This document shows positions 24,613 to 36,438 of a stretch of 64,000 nt of DNA, piece after piece. A model generated the notes under the pieces. The model ran no database searches. It saw only the letters and a program-made list of their open reading frames with translations, and was not told the DNA's origin. The stretch's first letter is position 1, and each line of letters starts with the position of its first letter. The stretch is from Parelaphostrongylus tenuis (lineage: Eukaryota > Nematoda > Chromadorea > Rhabditida > Metastrongylidae). Location: positions 34,236 to 98,235 of the forward strand of contig JAHQIW010001963.1 in the NCBI GenBank assembly GCA_019055375.1. Reading direction: 5' to 3'. Made by a program: the position numbers and the translations under genes.

Positions 24613-25918
24613 GCTCCTCGTTTTCAAGTCAAAGTACATAAAAGGAAGCTCTGATAACATTTTGGGCTTTTCTTGAGGTCTTCTATGGCACGTTTACAAT
24701 GTAAGACATGTGTTTCGGCATTACAGCCTTGTCAGTTGCACGGCGTCTTTCGCTTCAGTCAATTTTCTACAAGCACATGTCCCCTATATAGAGAAACCGA
24801 TGCCGAAATATTCACATGTGTCGTTAGGTGGAAAAATTACCCAACAGGTAATGTTATACAACACCAGACTGCCTGTGACTGGTAAAACATGATTGCCATA
24901 ACTTTTGTTTCGAGAGATTATTGAGAACTCGCTTACAACAATGTAATTATGATATATTTTGAACCTTTCTGAAACGATCCTGCTGTAATTGCATAAAATG
25001 AGATATCCATGAAACTTCCTGTGTGGGAACAATGGCAATATTTCCTCCTAGCAGATACATAGTAAAAATGATCTTCCAAACCGTTTACTGAACATCGTTA
25101 TGTTATCATATACATATATTCATATTTTGGTCATCTCATCTTTTATTAACTACATTAACAACGACTCATCTTTATACAAAACCACAAATGAATTTCAAAT
25201 GATAAAAAGAAAATGAATGAATGAACATGAAACTTCTTATGCTCCTTAGAACAAGTGGCGACTCATGACACTAAGAGCACTAATTCTTGTACCCTACGTA
25301 TTTCTCTTCAGTTGGTTTCTCTCAAGAAATTTTCTGTGCCTCCTCCAGTTCCCATTTCCGCGATTCATCACAACAAAAGCATGCAGGTGTTCACGAAGTT
25401 CATCAACACATGAGAGACATGGGCCGCTCCGTCTTTTCGATGTCGGAGTAGCTGCATAAAAAATATACATATTTCTTTTGTATATAAGTCTGCCACAATA
25501 TATGTGGTATATTGTGGTGGAAGTTGTTACACATTCTAAACAAGATATCCTATATGTAAAGAGCTCTTAGCAGACCACTGTAATGCCGATAATCGGAAGT
25601 GTTACACGGAAGTTTGCCTAATGAATTTTCGAGTAAAAGTTATCAACAGCAATTGCATCTGGAACCTGGGTAGATTGAACACATCAGTTGGGAAGGCCAA
25701 ACACAGTGTTTGTGAGGATAAAACAATGAATCTCATTCCATCCCATGGATCGTTAGTGCTTTGCAACATCCTTACCACCCTTCTTACATCGATACATTGT
25801 TTATTATACGGCACTATGTAGAACGTTTTTGCAATCAACTTCCACAAAGATGGCAGTCATGATGTAAGTTCTTTTGTCGCTCTACTCCAGTTTGGCACTT
25901 TGTTCACATTATCTCGGG
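24613..25918. other. No assignable gene
   Basis: Short frames occur on both strands, and none resembles a known product. The DNA just before the piggyBac-like frame (about 25600-25918) may belong to that element's 5' end, but terminal repeats were not found. Confidence 0.35.
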
Positions 25919-26880
25919 AATTCAACTTTTAATGATGTCGAATCTGAAGTGGAAGAACTGCGACCAGGCGTGGAAAGCTTACATAGAGATAGCGGCGAGG
26001 AGGATCTATTTGAAGATAGTGACGATAGCGGGGAGGAGGACTTGGTCTTCGCAAATATTACTAGTGAAGACAGCGACTCAGACGGTCAAGAGGAGAATAC
26101 ACCGTCTAATGCAAAGAACAGCCACTGGCTGGTCATAGAACGTAGTCTCGCCCACGAGGGAACTTTTTGATCGGCTCATGGTGGTGTTCAGAGTTTGGCA
26201 TTGCTTGTGCGCGAGACTCCAGTGGAATTTTGTGAACTATTTATGAAGACGTTTGGGAGTTGATTGTTGAGCAGACCAATATATATGGTCATCAAAAAAG
26301 GACGGATGGAAAGACACAACGCTTGAAGAAATGAAGATATTCTTTGACTTGTGCCTTAAAATGACCATTATGATTGCCAAGGCTCTACGATTACTGGAGC
26401 AATGCCCCGCATCTTTTCGGAAGTCTCCATAGCTTCGCATCTTATGTCCAAGGGATTCCTATTTCGAAATCATGACCCACCTTGTATGTAAGCAGCAATA
26501 TGGGTCACAATGTGAATGATAAGTTACACAAAATAAGACCAATGCTAGTACTTGTCAATAAGAATTCTAAGGACCCATTCAAACCATGAGGAGACCTGCA
26601 TATCGATGAATTTTGTGCATATTTGAATAATTTTTCAGACTCATTGTGCTGTTTCACTTTCGTTTCTTTGACCTCGGCATCAAACCTCTGCAGAAGAAGC
26701 CGACACTGGTGAGCGCCTATAGACGCGCCTATCGTCTTGATGAAGTTTATGCACATTCATTCTCAGACTCTTATTTTGTTCCTTGTACATCATCCGATTG
26801 CATTTATTGCAGCTATTCGCCATGTTCTACCAGAGGTAGACCCAACAAACAACCAAAAAGTCTTCGTGGATGAGTGCAAC
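25919..26880 (+). mobile_element. Decayed piggyBac-like transposase
   Basis: The plus strand starts with an acidic N-terminus (25919-26170; SGEEDLFEDSDDSGEEDL, SEDSDSDGQEEN). In other frames it then reads YEDVWELIVEQTNIYGHQK-type sequence (about 26235-26300), WKDTTLEEMKIFFDLCLKM (about 26308-26365), NDKLHKIRPMLVLVNKNSKD and then GDLHIDEF (about 26515-26615), and DPTNNQKVFVDE near 26840. This is the piggyBac order (acidic N-terminus, EMKxFxGL-like block, DRLxKIRPL, SIDE, VxxDN). Stops and frameshifts interrupt it. Homologous fragments are at 48891-49200 (plus) and about 55430-55680 (minus). The assignment rests on motif order; no TTAA target or terminal repeats were identified. Confidence 0.72.
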
Positions 26881-26899
26881 AGTGCGTAGACCTAGAAAA

Positions 26900-27860
26900 T
26901 AGGGAACGTACTAATTTTATTATAATGTTTCAAGAAATTTGGCGACTACCGTTAGATACTTATTTGCTATCACGCGGAGAGTTGCAATAAAAAATTCTGA
27001 GGTTCTCATTGTTGATAATACATTCAGTTCGGCTTGATTAGCATTACTAGGGTGTGCTGATTATTACGAGGATCATTTGTTATCATTGCCTTCTTATCAT
27101 CAGTATAAGATGATCAATAGGTTCTGAAAACAGTTTTTGAGTAGCTCTGACGCTGTAAGAAATTTCCACATTGACTTTGGTTTCTACGGAACTCTAGAAT
27201 CTGAAGAGATGAAGAGCTTTAACGCTTATTTTCCCTTTCAATATTTATAGTGTCAATGAGTTCACCATCGTCATAGCCCTAATAACGTATGCTACTATAC
27301 GGCCTTCCATTTTTTCTCTTAGTATCTCACATCGATCCGTTGCATGGAAAAAGGATATTAATCAAAAGTTATAACACTGCACATAAAATATCTAACTAGT
27401 TCAACTTAGTCCTACAATTGCTTAACTCGTCCATTGCCACTAGCATCGGGTGATGTTCAATGCGAGTGGCAAGTGTGTGGTGTGTGTGTGTGTGGTGTGT
27501 GTGTGTGTGTGCACGTATGTATGTATCTGGTAGATAGCCGTTATGGCCTTATTTACCTCAGCTTTACATCCAAGTTCGCTGTGTTTCTTGAAAAAGCATT
27601 TGGTGTTGGATGATTACCAGGTTAAATGAAAAAATGGACCGACTGTGTTACTGGTTAGTTTTAGTGAACCTCACGCTCCGTGAGTACTCATTGAGCTCAG
27701 GGTTAATAATAAACTCATCAAATGAAATCGAAAAAAAATCAGTATTCTCTCAAGATTGAATGGGGATGGATTTGCAAAATCCAATTAGGAGTCAATCACC
27801 GCAAGTGTTGAAATCCTCATAGTTAACTATGATGACCTGTAGTGTATATAAAAGCTACGT
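26900..27860. other. No gene seen; contains a GT microsatellite
   Basis: Apart from the (GT)n tract at 27473-27522 I see no coding exon or repeat that recurs in this window. Confidence 0.4.
27473..27522. repeat. Imperfect (GT)n microsatellite
   Basis: About 50 bases of GTGTG repeats interrupted twice by GTGG. Confidence 0.95.
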
Positions 27861-27959
27861 CAGACTTTTGCTCATAACTTAACCCTTTCGGGACCTCTTG
27901 TGCCACTTATGGTATGTGCGAGTTTTTGTGGTTTCTCGTCAACTATAGACTTCTTGTTA

Positions 27960-28370
27960 GGCTTCGAATAACCGTTCGATAGCTGAAAAAAATTGCGGTT
28001 TCTGACGATATTCTTGGCTTTTGGAAATGATTTCTCAGTTAGCTGTAGCAACAAAGAGAATATTGCGTTTTTTTTTTCTTTGGAATGTACAGTGTGATTT
28101 GCACTCGTGTTCACATGGTTTTTTCACAGAGCAAAGGCTTTTCACCGAAGTTTCAGTAATCATTCGATAGCTTGAGAAACGGTTATTCTAAATATATACT
28201 TAGTTTTTGAATTGAATAGCAAATATAGTTTTTTAAGGCGCTACAAGAACGATGAACAAAAACTGCTTTTCGTTTCCGGAGTGCTTTGCATGCTTCGTTA
28301 TCGTTTATACCTGGCCTTACAGAAGAGTTTTGATAATCGTTCGATATTTGGAAAAATGTAGTTTTTTAGA
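27960..28370. repeat. Satellite-like array, about 180-base spacing
   Basis: Three related motifs lie at about 27970 (TAACCGTTCGATAGCTGAAA), 28150 (CAGTAATCATTCGATAGCTTG) and 28340 (TGATAATCGTTCGATATTTGG), spaced about 180-185 bases apart. The same motif occurs near 693, 866, 50195, 58345 and 58505. In reverse orientation it occurs at 59600-60800. The monomers are strongly diverged. Confidence 0.55.
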
Positions 28371-28959
28371 ACTCGCTTGGCTTTTTTAAGACGATTTTTA
28401 GTGCTCCGAAGCAAGGGAATTGAGATGACATTTCACACTCCTCCTAAATTTCGCAGTGGGTGTTTTGGTGACTGTATAGTGAAATTGGTTTGTTTTTCTG
28501 ACGAATTTGTGAAAAGAGAATTTGTGATCGGAAAGAATGATATGCTACTAAAAGCCCTCTATAAAAGTCTTTTTTACTCAAAAGAAAGTTCACGTGTTTC
28601 AACACGTTGACAACGACGTTGAAATCCTACGCGGCCACGTGGCACCGTTGCGCGACGAGTGCGGCAGCCACAATGACGTTGTGGTAGTTTTCTAATAAAG
28701 TGTGGATTTTAATCGTCACTGAGGCGAATTTCGTCTCCAGTAAATGGCAAAATATGTTAGAACAGACATCGGTAAAGCAATCTGTAGAAGGAGCAATGGG
28801 AATGCTTTCTCTCAAAACCTCGAATCTTGAGGAAAAAGGCAAATACTAATTATAACGAACTCTGCTTGCAAAACGTTTTCTTTTTTCGATGATGAAAGTG
28901 AAATAAAGGCTTTTTAACAAAGAAAACTCAGTGGGAGAATAGGCATTTTTTTCTCTGGG

Positions 28960-29075
28960 ATATCTCTGAGAATCTGGGAGGATAATAGCAATGACGTGAT
29001 ACATCGGTAAGATTGCGAATCACTGTAGTGGCCAGACATTCATTCATCACCTCTAACGTGCCTGATGATCAAATT
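28960..29075 (+). repeat. tRNA-derived SINE, internal fragment
   Basis: GAGAATCTGGGAGGATAATA, AGCAATGACGTG, ATCACTGTAGTGGCCAGACA and ATCACCTCTAACG follow the order of the SINE body in the 50813 copy (CTGTCTGGGAGGATAAGAAG, GTAACTGTAAAGGCCAGATA). Head and tail are missing. Confidence 0.6.
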
Positions 29076-29354
29076 TTTGACCCTTAGACGTCTTAATAAT
29101 AAATAAGACCACATCAGTACGGAAAGATTAGAAATTCTCAAGATGTTCAGTCGATGAAGTAGAACTTTGTGATTCCGGATTTTACCCCCATTTTCAGGGA
29201 TACTAGCATGTACCTCTGCGGTTCACTCCCAGACCTAGAAGAACATCGAAAAACATCAGGACATTTGGCTTGTAGTTGCTCATTTCGAAAGAACACACGG
29301 AACATCGTTTGTTTATTTTGTATTTTTTGCTTAATATATTGGTTAAATTAGGGT

Positions 29355-29645
29355 GTATTTGTCATAGTCGTCAGAGCTGCTCTGTGTCGCACACAAGGTC
29401 GATGGTTCCATCTCGCGCTTATAGCACATCAAGCCATCAATCCCTCCGAGGTCGTCAAATTGGTACCAAACTGGTCGCGGACTTGTCTGTGACGATGTGC
29501 AACACTGACTGCATACAGCAGGAGGCCAGCTCGAGTCATTGTAAATGCACGATATACATTCATTGACCTCAGACGAAGTTAAAATTTGAAGGCGAATGCA
29601 TGGCGCATCTCTCAGGGGTTGACCAATGCCGAAAGCTTTATACCT
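29355..29645 (+). repeat. tRNA-derived SINE, plus strand
   Basis: The tRNA-like head is diverged (TCGTCAGAGCTGCTCTGTGT, CGCACACAAGGTCGATGGTT). The body and tail are clear: CAAGCCATCAATCCCTCCGA, AATTGGTACCAAACTGGTCG, CGAGTCATTGTAAATGC, CCTCAGACGAAGTTAAAA, GCATGGCGCATCTCTCAGGG and GCCGAAAGCTTTA. Confidence 0.75.
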
Positions 29646-30006
29646 TATTGGCTAAGTTCCGGAACATAAACCGTTTCACGTTTAGCGAAGAATATGAGGC
29701 ACTTCATGCCGATGCAACCACTTCTTGTCCATAAGTTAAAGTTTTGTGGCTAATGTACGTAAAATTGAGATGGTTACATGATGATGTTTCAGGAGCTAGA
29801 AGAATTTTCGCTAAGATGTGTTTCAGTATATTTCGTTTCATGAACTATTTAGGACGATTTCTTTGCTGAAAATTATGCAGTAAGTGTACGAGGGACCATT
29901 TTACATGTCCCAAACTAATGTTTTCAAAAAAAAAAAACAAACTGTTAGAATCAAGATTCTATCAATTGTTCTCGGCGGAGTTGTCACTCGTCTATTACTT
30001 TTCCAG

Positions 30007-31990
30007 GCATTTCAATATAAATCCAACTCTGAGGGCATTTGGATTGCTGCAGTTAAGTTGGAGTCAGCGAACAAGAAATTTGCACGTGCTCGTCGTTTTC
30101 TTGAAAAAGCTCGACGCAACGCTTCTTCGGCACGGATATGGATTAAGAGTGCTTGGCTTGAGTGGTGTCTGGGTGACCTGGAAAGGGCAAAAGAGCTGAA
30201 GGACTCTAGAAGTCAGTTTCAGTCAGTCTTTCTGAGAGATTTGAGGAGAAATTAAGTTGCATGTGATGATTCATGGTTGAGTAGAGGAGGTCTATAAAAC
30301 TGAATTATAGGTATCCAATTCGCAAAGCTCTACTTGATATTGGAACAAATCACTTTTTGAGAGAATAACTATGACGAAGTTAGGCAAATATTTACCGAAG
30401 GGGATGAGTTAAGCAGATTTAAGGTGTATTTATGAGCATTTCAAGATTTTTATTGTTTATCTAGGCTCAAAAAGTGCCCTAGTACTCTCCCTATATGGCT
30501 AATACTGAGTCGTCTGGAAGAGTCAAAAAACAAATAATCAAGGAGATCTGATTTGAAAAAGTTGGTCAATTTTCATCTCTTTTTGTAGGGCAATTTGTGC
30601 AATGTGAATTTCTCAGCTTCAAATAGCTACGCTGTCGCATTCGCTCTGTACTTAGAAATTCACCATCCTAGTGAAGCAGAGTGATTATAAGGTCAGAGTT
30701 TTGATTAATAGTTAAAAAATTTGAAGAGTCTGACTCCTAATTCTTGCTTATGTGATTCCCAAGTGGTAGGCAGCTTTGTTAGTCCGGAACTGAGAAATGA
30801 ACCTTCGATCTGTTTTTATACTAATCCATCTTAACAGTGCATTTTTTTCACCACGCGCATCACAGTGCTTCTAGCATCAAATTCGTTTTTTCGCCTTCTT
30901 TCTTGAACGTCGTAGAATACTGGTTGAGCACATCTTGCAATCTCTAGAATAGCCTAGCTATGGCATTCCATGGGGTGTTCGTTGTTGGCTGTTAGAGAGG
31001 AGAGTTAGAGCAGGTTTAGCTCGCACATGTCGCGACCAACATCACATCCACATGGGCACGGCGCCCTCTGGCTTATACTCTACAGCTAAGAAATGTGCAC
31101 ATGTGATTCAAATATGAAGGCAACGTTATGTATGGGTCTCAATATGTTTCATACTCAGGACTTAGAAATTTACTATAGTAGTTAGTGAAATAGAGTGATT
31201 AATAGACAGGAGATTTATTTACAGTTAGAAACTTAATAAGTCTAACTCCTAATTATTGCTTATATGATCGGTTCCCAAGTGGTAGATAGCTTTGTCAGTC
31301 CAGAAGTAAAAATTGGACCTGAAAGCTACTTTTGCGCAAAGGTAACTTGTTGCGTCATTATGATCTACACATTTCGACAGTGCAATCAAATGGTGTTGAC
31401 TGATACCTTTGGCACTTTATTGGTCACTCTTCAAAAGCTTTTTTTTCACTGAGCGGATTCCAGCACTTCTATTGAATGCTTCCGGTTCAAATCTTTCTTT
31501 TTCGTTCTTCTTTGAACTCCGTAGCATTCTGGTCGAACACGTCCCATTGCTAGAGGATAGCCTGGTTGTAGCGTTTATTGTTGACTGCCGCAGAGTGTTA
31601 CGGGGTCTAGCTAGCGCGAGGCCGCGACGGGCATCATAACTACTCGGTTCGCCGTGCCTCCTGGTCTATACCTTATATTCAATAGATGTGCACCTGTGCC
31701 TCAAACGGTGAAGGCATACCGTCATGAATGGGTCTTGGTTCATACTAGGAATGACGAAAGACTAATTGTGGATTTATGCCGCAATTTTGGAAGATATGTG
31801 GTCTTGAATTTGTTAAACACGAAGGGTTTACTCATTGAGGCTCGTATTGATAATCCACGAAATAAAGAACTATGGTTCAACTCAGTTCGGCTGGACACGG
31901 GCTCTGATTTATTGTACTAGTTTTGGAACGCCTGGCGCGTATCCTGCAGGAATGTGAGGGTTCAGGCAAGTACATTCTCCTTTTGCTCGA
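30007..31990 (+). pseudogene. prp-6: Non-processed pseudogene of splicing factor PRP6 (PRPF6, HAT-repeat protein), partial
   Basis: Four blocks follow the order of PRP6 HAT repeats. Block 1 (30007-30204, after a TTTTCCAG acceptor) reads SNSEGIWIAAVKLESANKKF and ARARRFLEKARRNASSARIW. Block 2 (about 30314-30405) reads FAKLYLILEQITF, a stop, then ENNYDEVRQIFTEG. Block 3 (30465-30560, after TTATCTAG) reads LKKCPSTLPIWLILSRLEES and then hits a TAA. Block 4 (about 31822-31990) reads LIEARIDNPRNKELWFNSVR, then after a frame change LARILQECEGSGKYILLLLE. PRP6 is a U4/U6-U5 tri-snRNP component. The two in-frame stops and the frameshift argue against a working gene. The splice-site-bounded blocks show that it came from genomic DNA and not from an mRNA. 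The N-terminal domain and the last repeats are absent. The gap between blocks 3 and 4 holds a tandem repeat. Confidence 0.8.
30640..31760. repeat. Tandem duplication of about 540 bases inside the PRP6 pseudogene
   Basis: Unit 1 (about 30650-31175) and unit 2 (about 31190-31760) share ordered landmarks. These include GAGTCTGACTCCTAATTCTT (TAAGTCTAACTCCTAATTAT in unit 2), CCCAAGTGGTAGGCAGCTTT, a CGTAGAATACTGGTTGAGCAC-type segment, and CTGGCTTATACTC (GGTCTATACCTTA in unit 2). Related pieces occur at 61440-61640 and 61690-61810, so the unit is also a dispersed repeat. Confidence 0.65.
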
Positions 31991-32194
31991 ATTGAGAGTC
32001 GCCATGTAATGAGTTGAAATCTGCATCAAAGGGGTGGAGGGTCCTTCCTCAAAATGTACTCATTCAACCAAATCCTCCTTAAAGTCGGTAAGATTTTCGG
32101 TTGAGAGATAATATAGCAAGATACTCAAGTTTTCTAGTATTTCTACTGTTTTTTTCACAGTGTTATGATGTTTCATATATGCCCAAGCTAGTTG

Positions 32195-32540
32195 AGTGAT
32201 GAGCAAAAGACGATTTCAGACAAGAGTCGAACACGCAATTCATCCACAAGCGGGACGCGTGCTACCACCACACCACCGAGGCACATTAGCGTCGTTACTC
32301 ATTCTTCAACATCTCTATGTTAGCTGTCAGCCACCATCCCTTGACAGGCATTGGTTGGATATGCGATATCGCTTTATAAAGCCAATTGAGCTGGCAACCA
32401 CTGTTAGATAAAATACTCGCTAACAGGAGAATGAGTGAAGACGCAAATGTGCCTTGGTGATGTATTGGTAGTACGCGTTCCGATATCGATGAAACGAGGG
32501 TTCAACTCCTACTTGAGATCGTATTTTTGCTTATCACTAA
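32195..32540. repeat. Head-to-head pair of tRNA-like repeats (second family)
   Basis: On the minus strand, 32211-32282 starts GCCTCGGTGGTGTGGTGGTA and ends GTTCGACTC plus a T-rich tail. Its 5' flank (32283-32400) matches the flank of the 43051-43122 copy over about 110 bases (for example ACTCATTCTTCAACATCTCT and TTGACAGGCATTGGTTGG). On the plus strand, 32451-32518 starts GCCTTGGTGATGTATTGGTA and ends GGGTTCAACTCC, followed by a TTTTTGC tail. Both are too diverged to fold as a clean tRNA. Confidence 0.65.
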
Positions 32541-33295
32541 ATTCGCTCAACAACAAGATAGTTCGGGACGACATGAGCTGAAGTAATTTGGATGGAGGAA
32601 CGACATTGTTTGACGTACGAAGTCGGATGACGCTTTGAAGCGATGCGAGCATAAATTTTATGCATTAGCAACAGCTGCACAATTATTCTAGACCTAACGA
32701 AAGGCACTCTCTTTGTGCTGAAGTTTCTATTAATAATAAATCCTCTATGAGTGAATACATTTAGGTGAAGAAAGCTCGAGAATAGTTCCAACGAGCTATT
32801 TATGTTGATTCTGATAACGGAGACGCATGCACACATTGTTATAAGTTTGAACTGCTACTGGGCACAGAGGTCCCTTACATAATGTTTATAGAGCAGAGAA
32901 TTTATCGAGCATAATTTCTGAACATAGTGAGTTCACATTTTAGGATGATAAAGAGAAAATATTGAAAAAATGCGAGGAATCAGAGCTCGTCATGGCGAAT
33001 TGCGAGTATCTGTGTAAAAAGCTCCGAAACATAGGCTGAAACAAACTGCAGAAATTTTGAAAACCGTTCTCAGTAATATTCTGATTCCATTATAGTTAGT
33101 GTTGTTTCAAGTCGCACCAGTATATTTATTGATTTCTTAGGTCCCGATTTTTTGCTAATAGAAACTCTAACACATTGTATGGGATATCATTTATGGACTT
33201 TGTGATCTACCACTCTAATATTGTTTGCCCAAAATGTGATCGAGTAGGATTGTTTCCCATAAGCAGAAGTCCGCGTTTCCACATTGCAGTTGTTA
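32541..33295. other. No assignable feature
   Basis: The region is AT-rich with short frames only, and lies between the tRNA-like pair and the start of segmental duplication copy B. Confidence 0.4.
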
Positions 33296-36200
33296 TAAGA
33301 GCCAAATGTGAGTAAACCATATTGTAGCCGTGCACAAGCTCGGCATTACTTATCAGCATTCGCATAGTATAGTTAAAAGGATCATGACCAGTAAATGAAG
33401 CGAATCGTTGCACGTTATTTCCGCATTAGTTACTTTTTTGATGCCCAGAACTTCCCTAATCATTTGATCCGCACAACACACTTTGAGACCGTGCAAAATT
33501 CCTTTCTGTAGTTTCATAACACGTATTTTGTCTGGATAGACCGTACTCGTATCTATGTGGTGTTTAACATCTTCACTTCTCCCGTTGTCCAGCAATTATA
33601 TGTAGAGATCGTCGAGTTCGCGTCCCTGGTTTGTTACTCTGAGGAATGCTGCCTTAGTTGTCGTGGAATGGAAGACATTCGTAGGGAATCCGTATTCTTG
33701 ATTCCCATGTAGGGCTCTAAACTGGCGATCATTAGTCCTTAACAAGCAGTAGGTACTTATAAGATTTTGGAGACATCTATATTTCTCCTCTTCGTATTGC
33801 TATAGACTCAATATCGATAAAGGCTGTCCTGTACTCCCCACAGCTGGTGTGGAAAACCATTTATATTATGAGTACAGCAAAAGAAGTTCAGCGCAGTATA
33901 AGGTATTTGTCGCGAAGATCTTATTTCTGGGTGCTCTTTGGTCCTGCTTGACCAGCGTACAGAACCTATCTTGGAACTAAGAAGATCTCACGCAATACAG
34001 CATTAAAAAAACTTTTACTTTCCCGTGGTCTTGCATCGGATCTTCGATTTCATGTGAGCCATAATATGTCATGGGTTTGTTGAGAACGGATTCGTTACAT
34101 GCAGGATGTCCAAATTACTCGATGACAGCTCCTGAACGTCTCCTATCTGAATTAAATATTCATGCGAAGAATGTCGCGGATATATTCAAAAGTATGGACC
34201 GATACAGACATTGAGTTAATTTCATCTTTCGTTAAGAACGAAGTGATCGATCATCGTTTAAGTAAGGGGTAGATACTCGAGAAACTAACTAACGAAAAGG
34301 CAATGTGCAACTGACGAAGCTGGTAGGCCGAGACTTGAGTATTGCACTGTATTAGTAAGCACAGCGGACCTATGCATGACTTGAAAAATGTTTATCAAGC
34401 ATATTGAATTTAAGCGGGGTCCAAAGAAACATTCGAAACGAATGGTATTGATAATTCACTATCATTAACCAAGAGCAACCGAGTGTACAACAATGCCCGT
34501 TAGGTGCTTTCTATCACTTAACGACGCGTGTAAATATTACGTCTGCGATATCTGTACGTAAAGGGGTTCTCCTTCAAGAGGGATTGCCTCAGGCGAGCAC
34601 TGTCCAATTGACGAGGCTGCAAAGCGTTAACACGTGTGTTGCAATAAATAAGTACCCATAACAGACCACATGAATGGCTCATAAATGCCAAAAGACTGTG
34701 ATATGTTGGAGAATCTTCTAGTTGCTTGGACAAGCACCTGAACACTGCCGTCATACCATCGCTCGCTATCTAAATGAAATAGGTTAGCACAGAAAGATGT
34801 CGCGATGGACACAATATATTGACCGACTACCTCACAATGCAAAGTCGTCAGGCCACATTCTGAAGAGCTGGGCTGGGCTACGGACCACAACCACAGTAAA
34901 AGCCCTGATATTGCTTCATCGGATTAGCATCTTTTCCAAGCTTTAAAGCGGCTTCTACGGGGCAAAAATTCAAGAACCACTACATACTCAAAAGTGATCT
35001 CATAAATATCTTTGCACTTTATCCCCATTCTTTCGGAAGGAAGGCATTTGATTTCCCTCCCAGCAGAAGGTTGCATAACATTGATCAATAGTGATTAAGG
35101 TGTTGGCTGATTGATTTCTTTGAATAAGTAGCAACTGAACCAACAAAAGTGTCAAAATGCGAAAGAAATCATGGGGCAACCCATTATGTCCTGAAGAGCC
35201 TGCTTTGATCTGACCTCAGCATAAGTAGTTAGTCCATTTCTTGCATTATTAGGCTGACTAGAGGTTAGTAACATGTATTATTCGCCTAAAATCTCAGCAT
35301 CTCTGTCTTTAGTGTCGTATTATTCGATGCGATGGTCCACAGGTAAGTTTTTATTCGTGCTATAAGGTGTTCGTTAAACTATCAAGTGGAATCCAGAAAA
35401 ATGCAAGCAAATTCAGAATTCAGTTCATTGTATATACCGGAGAAAAGGCAAAGAACGACCGGCTAGTGTTTTTCAACGGTATAATGATCTAATTTAGAAT
35501 AATGGAGTTGTCCAGCAATTTTTTATGAATCTGAAGTAAGTAATTCATGTAACACCCTCTCATGGTCAACGAACTCCACATCATTTGTGCTCGGTAAGAA
35601 ATCGACTAGTATTGAAAACTGTAAGAAAACGAATTCTGTGCTGAAATGAGGGACGTAAAATTGATCGTAAAGTCATTATCGCCCTCTCCGGCAACTTCAT
35701 AGTTCGTCCCTTGAACGTCACTTTTCCCGAGAGTGTTGAAATAGCTTACCCTTCTTAACTAGCCCTTGAATTCACTTAGAACAAGCACTCAGATTTTATC
35801 AGTGGTTTTTGTTTCCGCAGCTTTTTAACACTTCATCAGAATGAATGTAACGAAACCTGATGAATTTCTCAAAGGAGTATTCAGAATCTCTAAAACGACA
35901 TATTTTTATCTAGCATTTTAGAAAATTTTCATGAGACAAAAGACAGCACTTCAAGCAAATCGCCAATTTACATGATTAAATGCTTTCATCCTTGTTTCTA
36001 CTCACCAATTTACCTTATGAATATGAGTAACATCTGTAAAAGAGAACACATTCATTGTCATCAATTTTAGAGCACGCAAAATTTGAATGGCTGGACAAGG
36101 ATCTAGTCCCTTTTTGACAGGCGAATGAGTGAACTTTTAGCTGGAACTTCAGAGCAACCCTGCTGTGAAATCAATTCCAGCTACCTTATAGTCCCTTATA

Positions 36201-36438
36201 GTAGTATTTATTTCGCAGCAGAATTCCGCCTGTAAAATATATGTGAAGACTTCTCCGTTACCTTCCAAGTAAAGTAGTAAGCATAAATTTATCACATTGT
36301 GCATTTCAATATAATTTACTGCTCCACTCTGATTGTCAACACCCGTATGATTGCTAGTTTATTGATAGTGTACTGCCACAATGAACATCGATTAGATGAA
36401 AAGGTATGTCTCAATAATATCACACTTCACTTCAAATT

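Noticed and set aside
32211..32518. Two further tRNA genes
   Set aside because: The acceptor and anticodon stems do not pair and U33 is lost in one, so they were listed as degenerate repeats.
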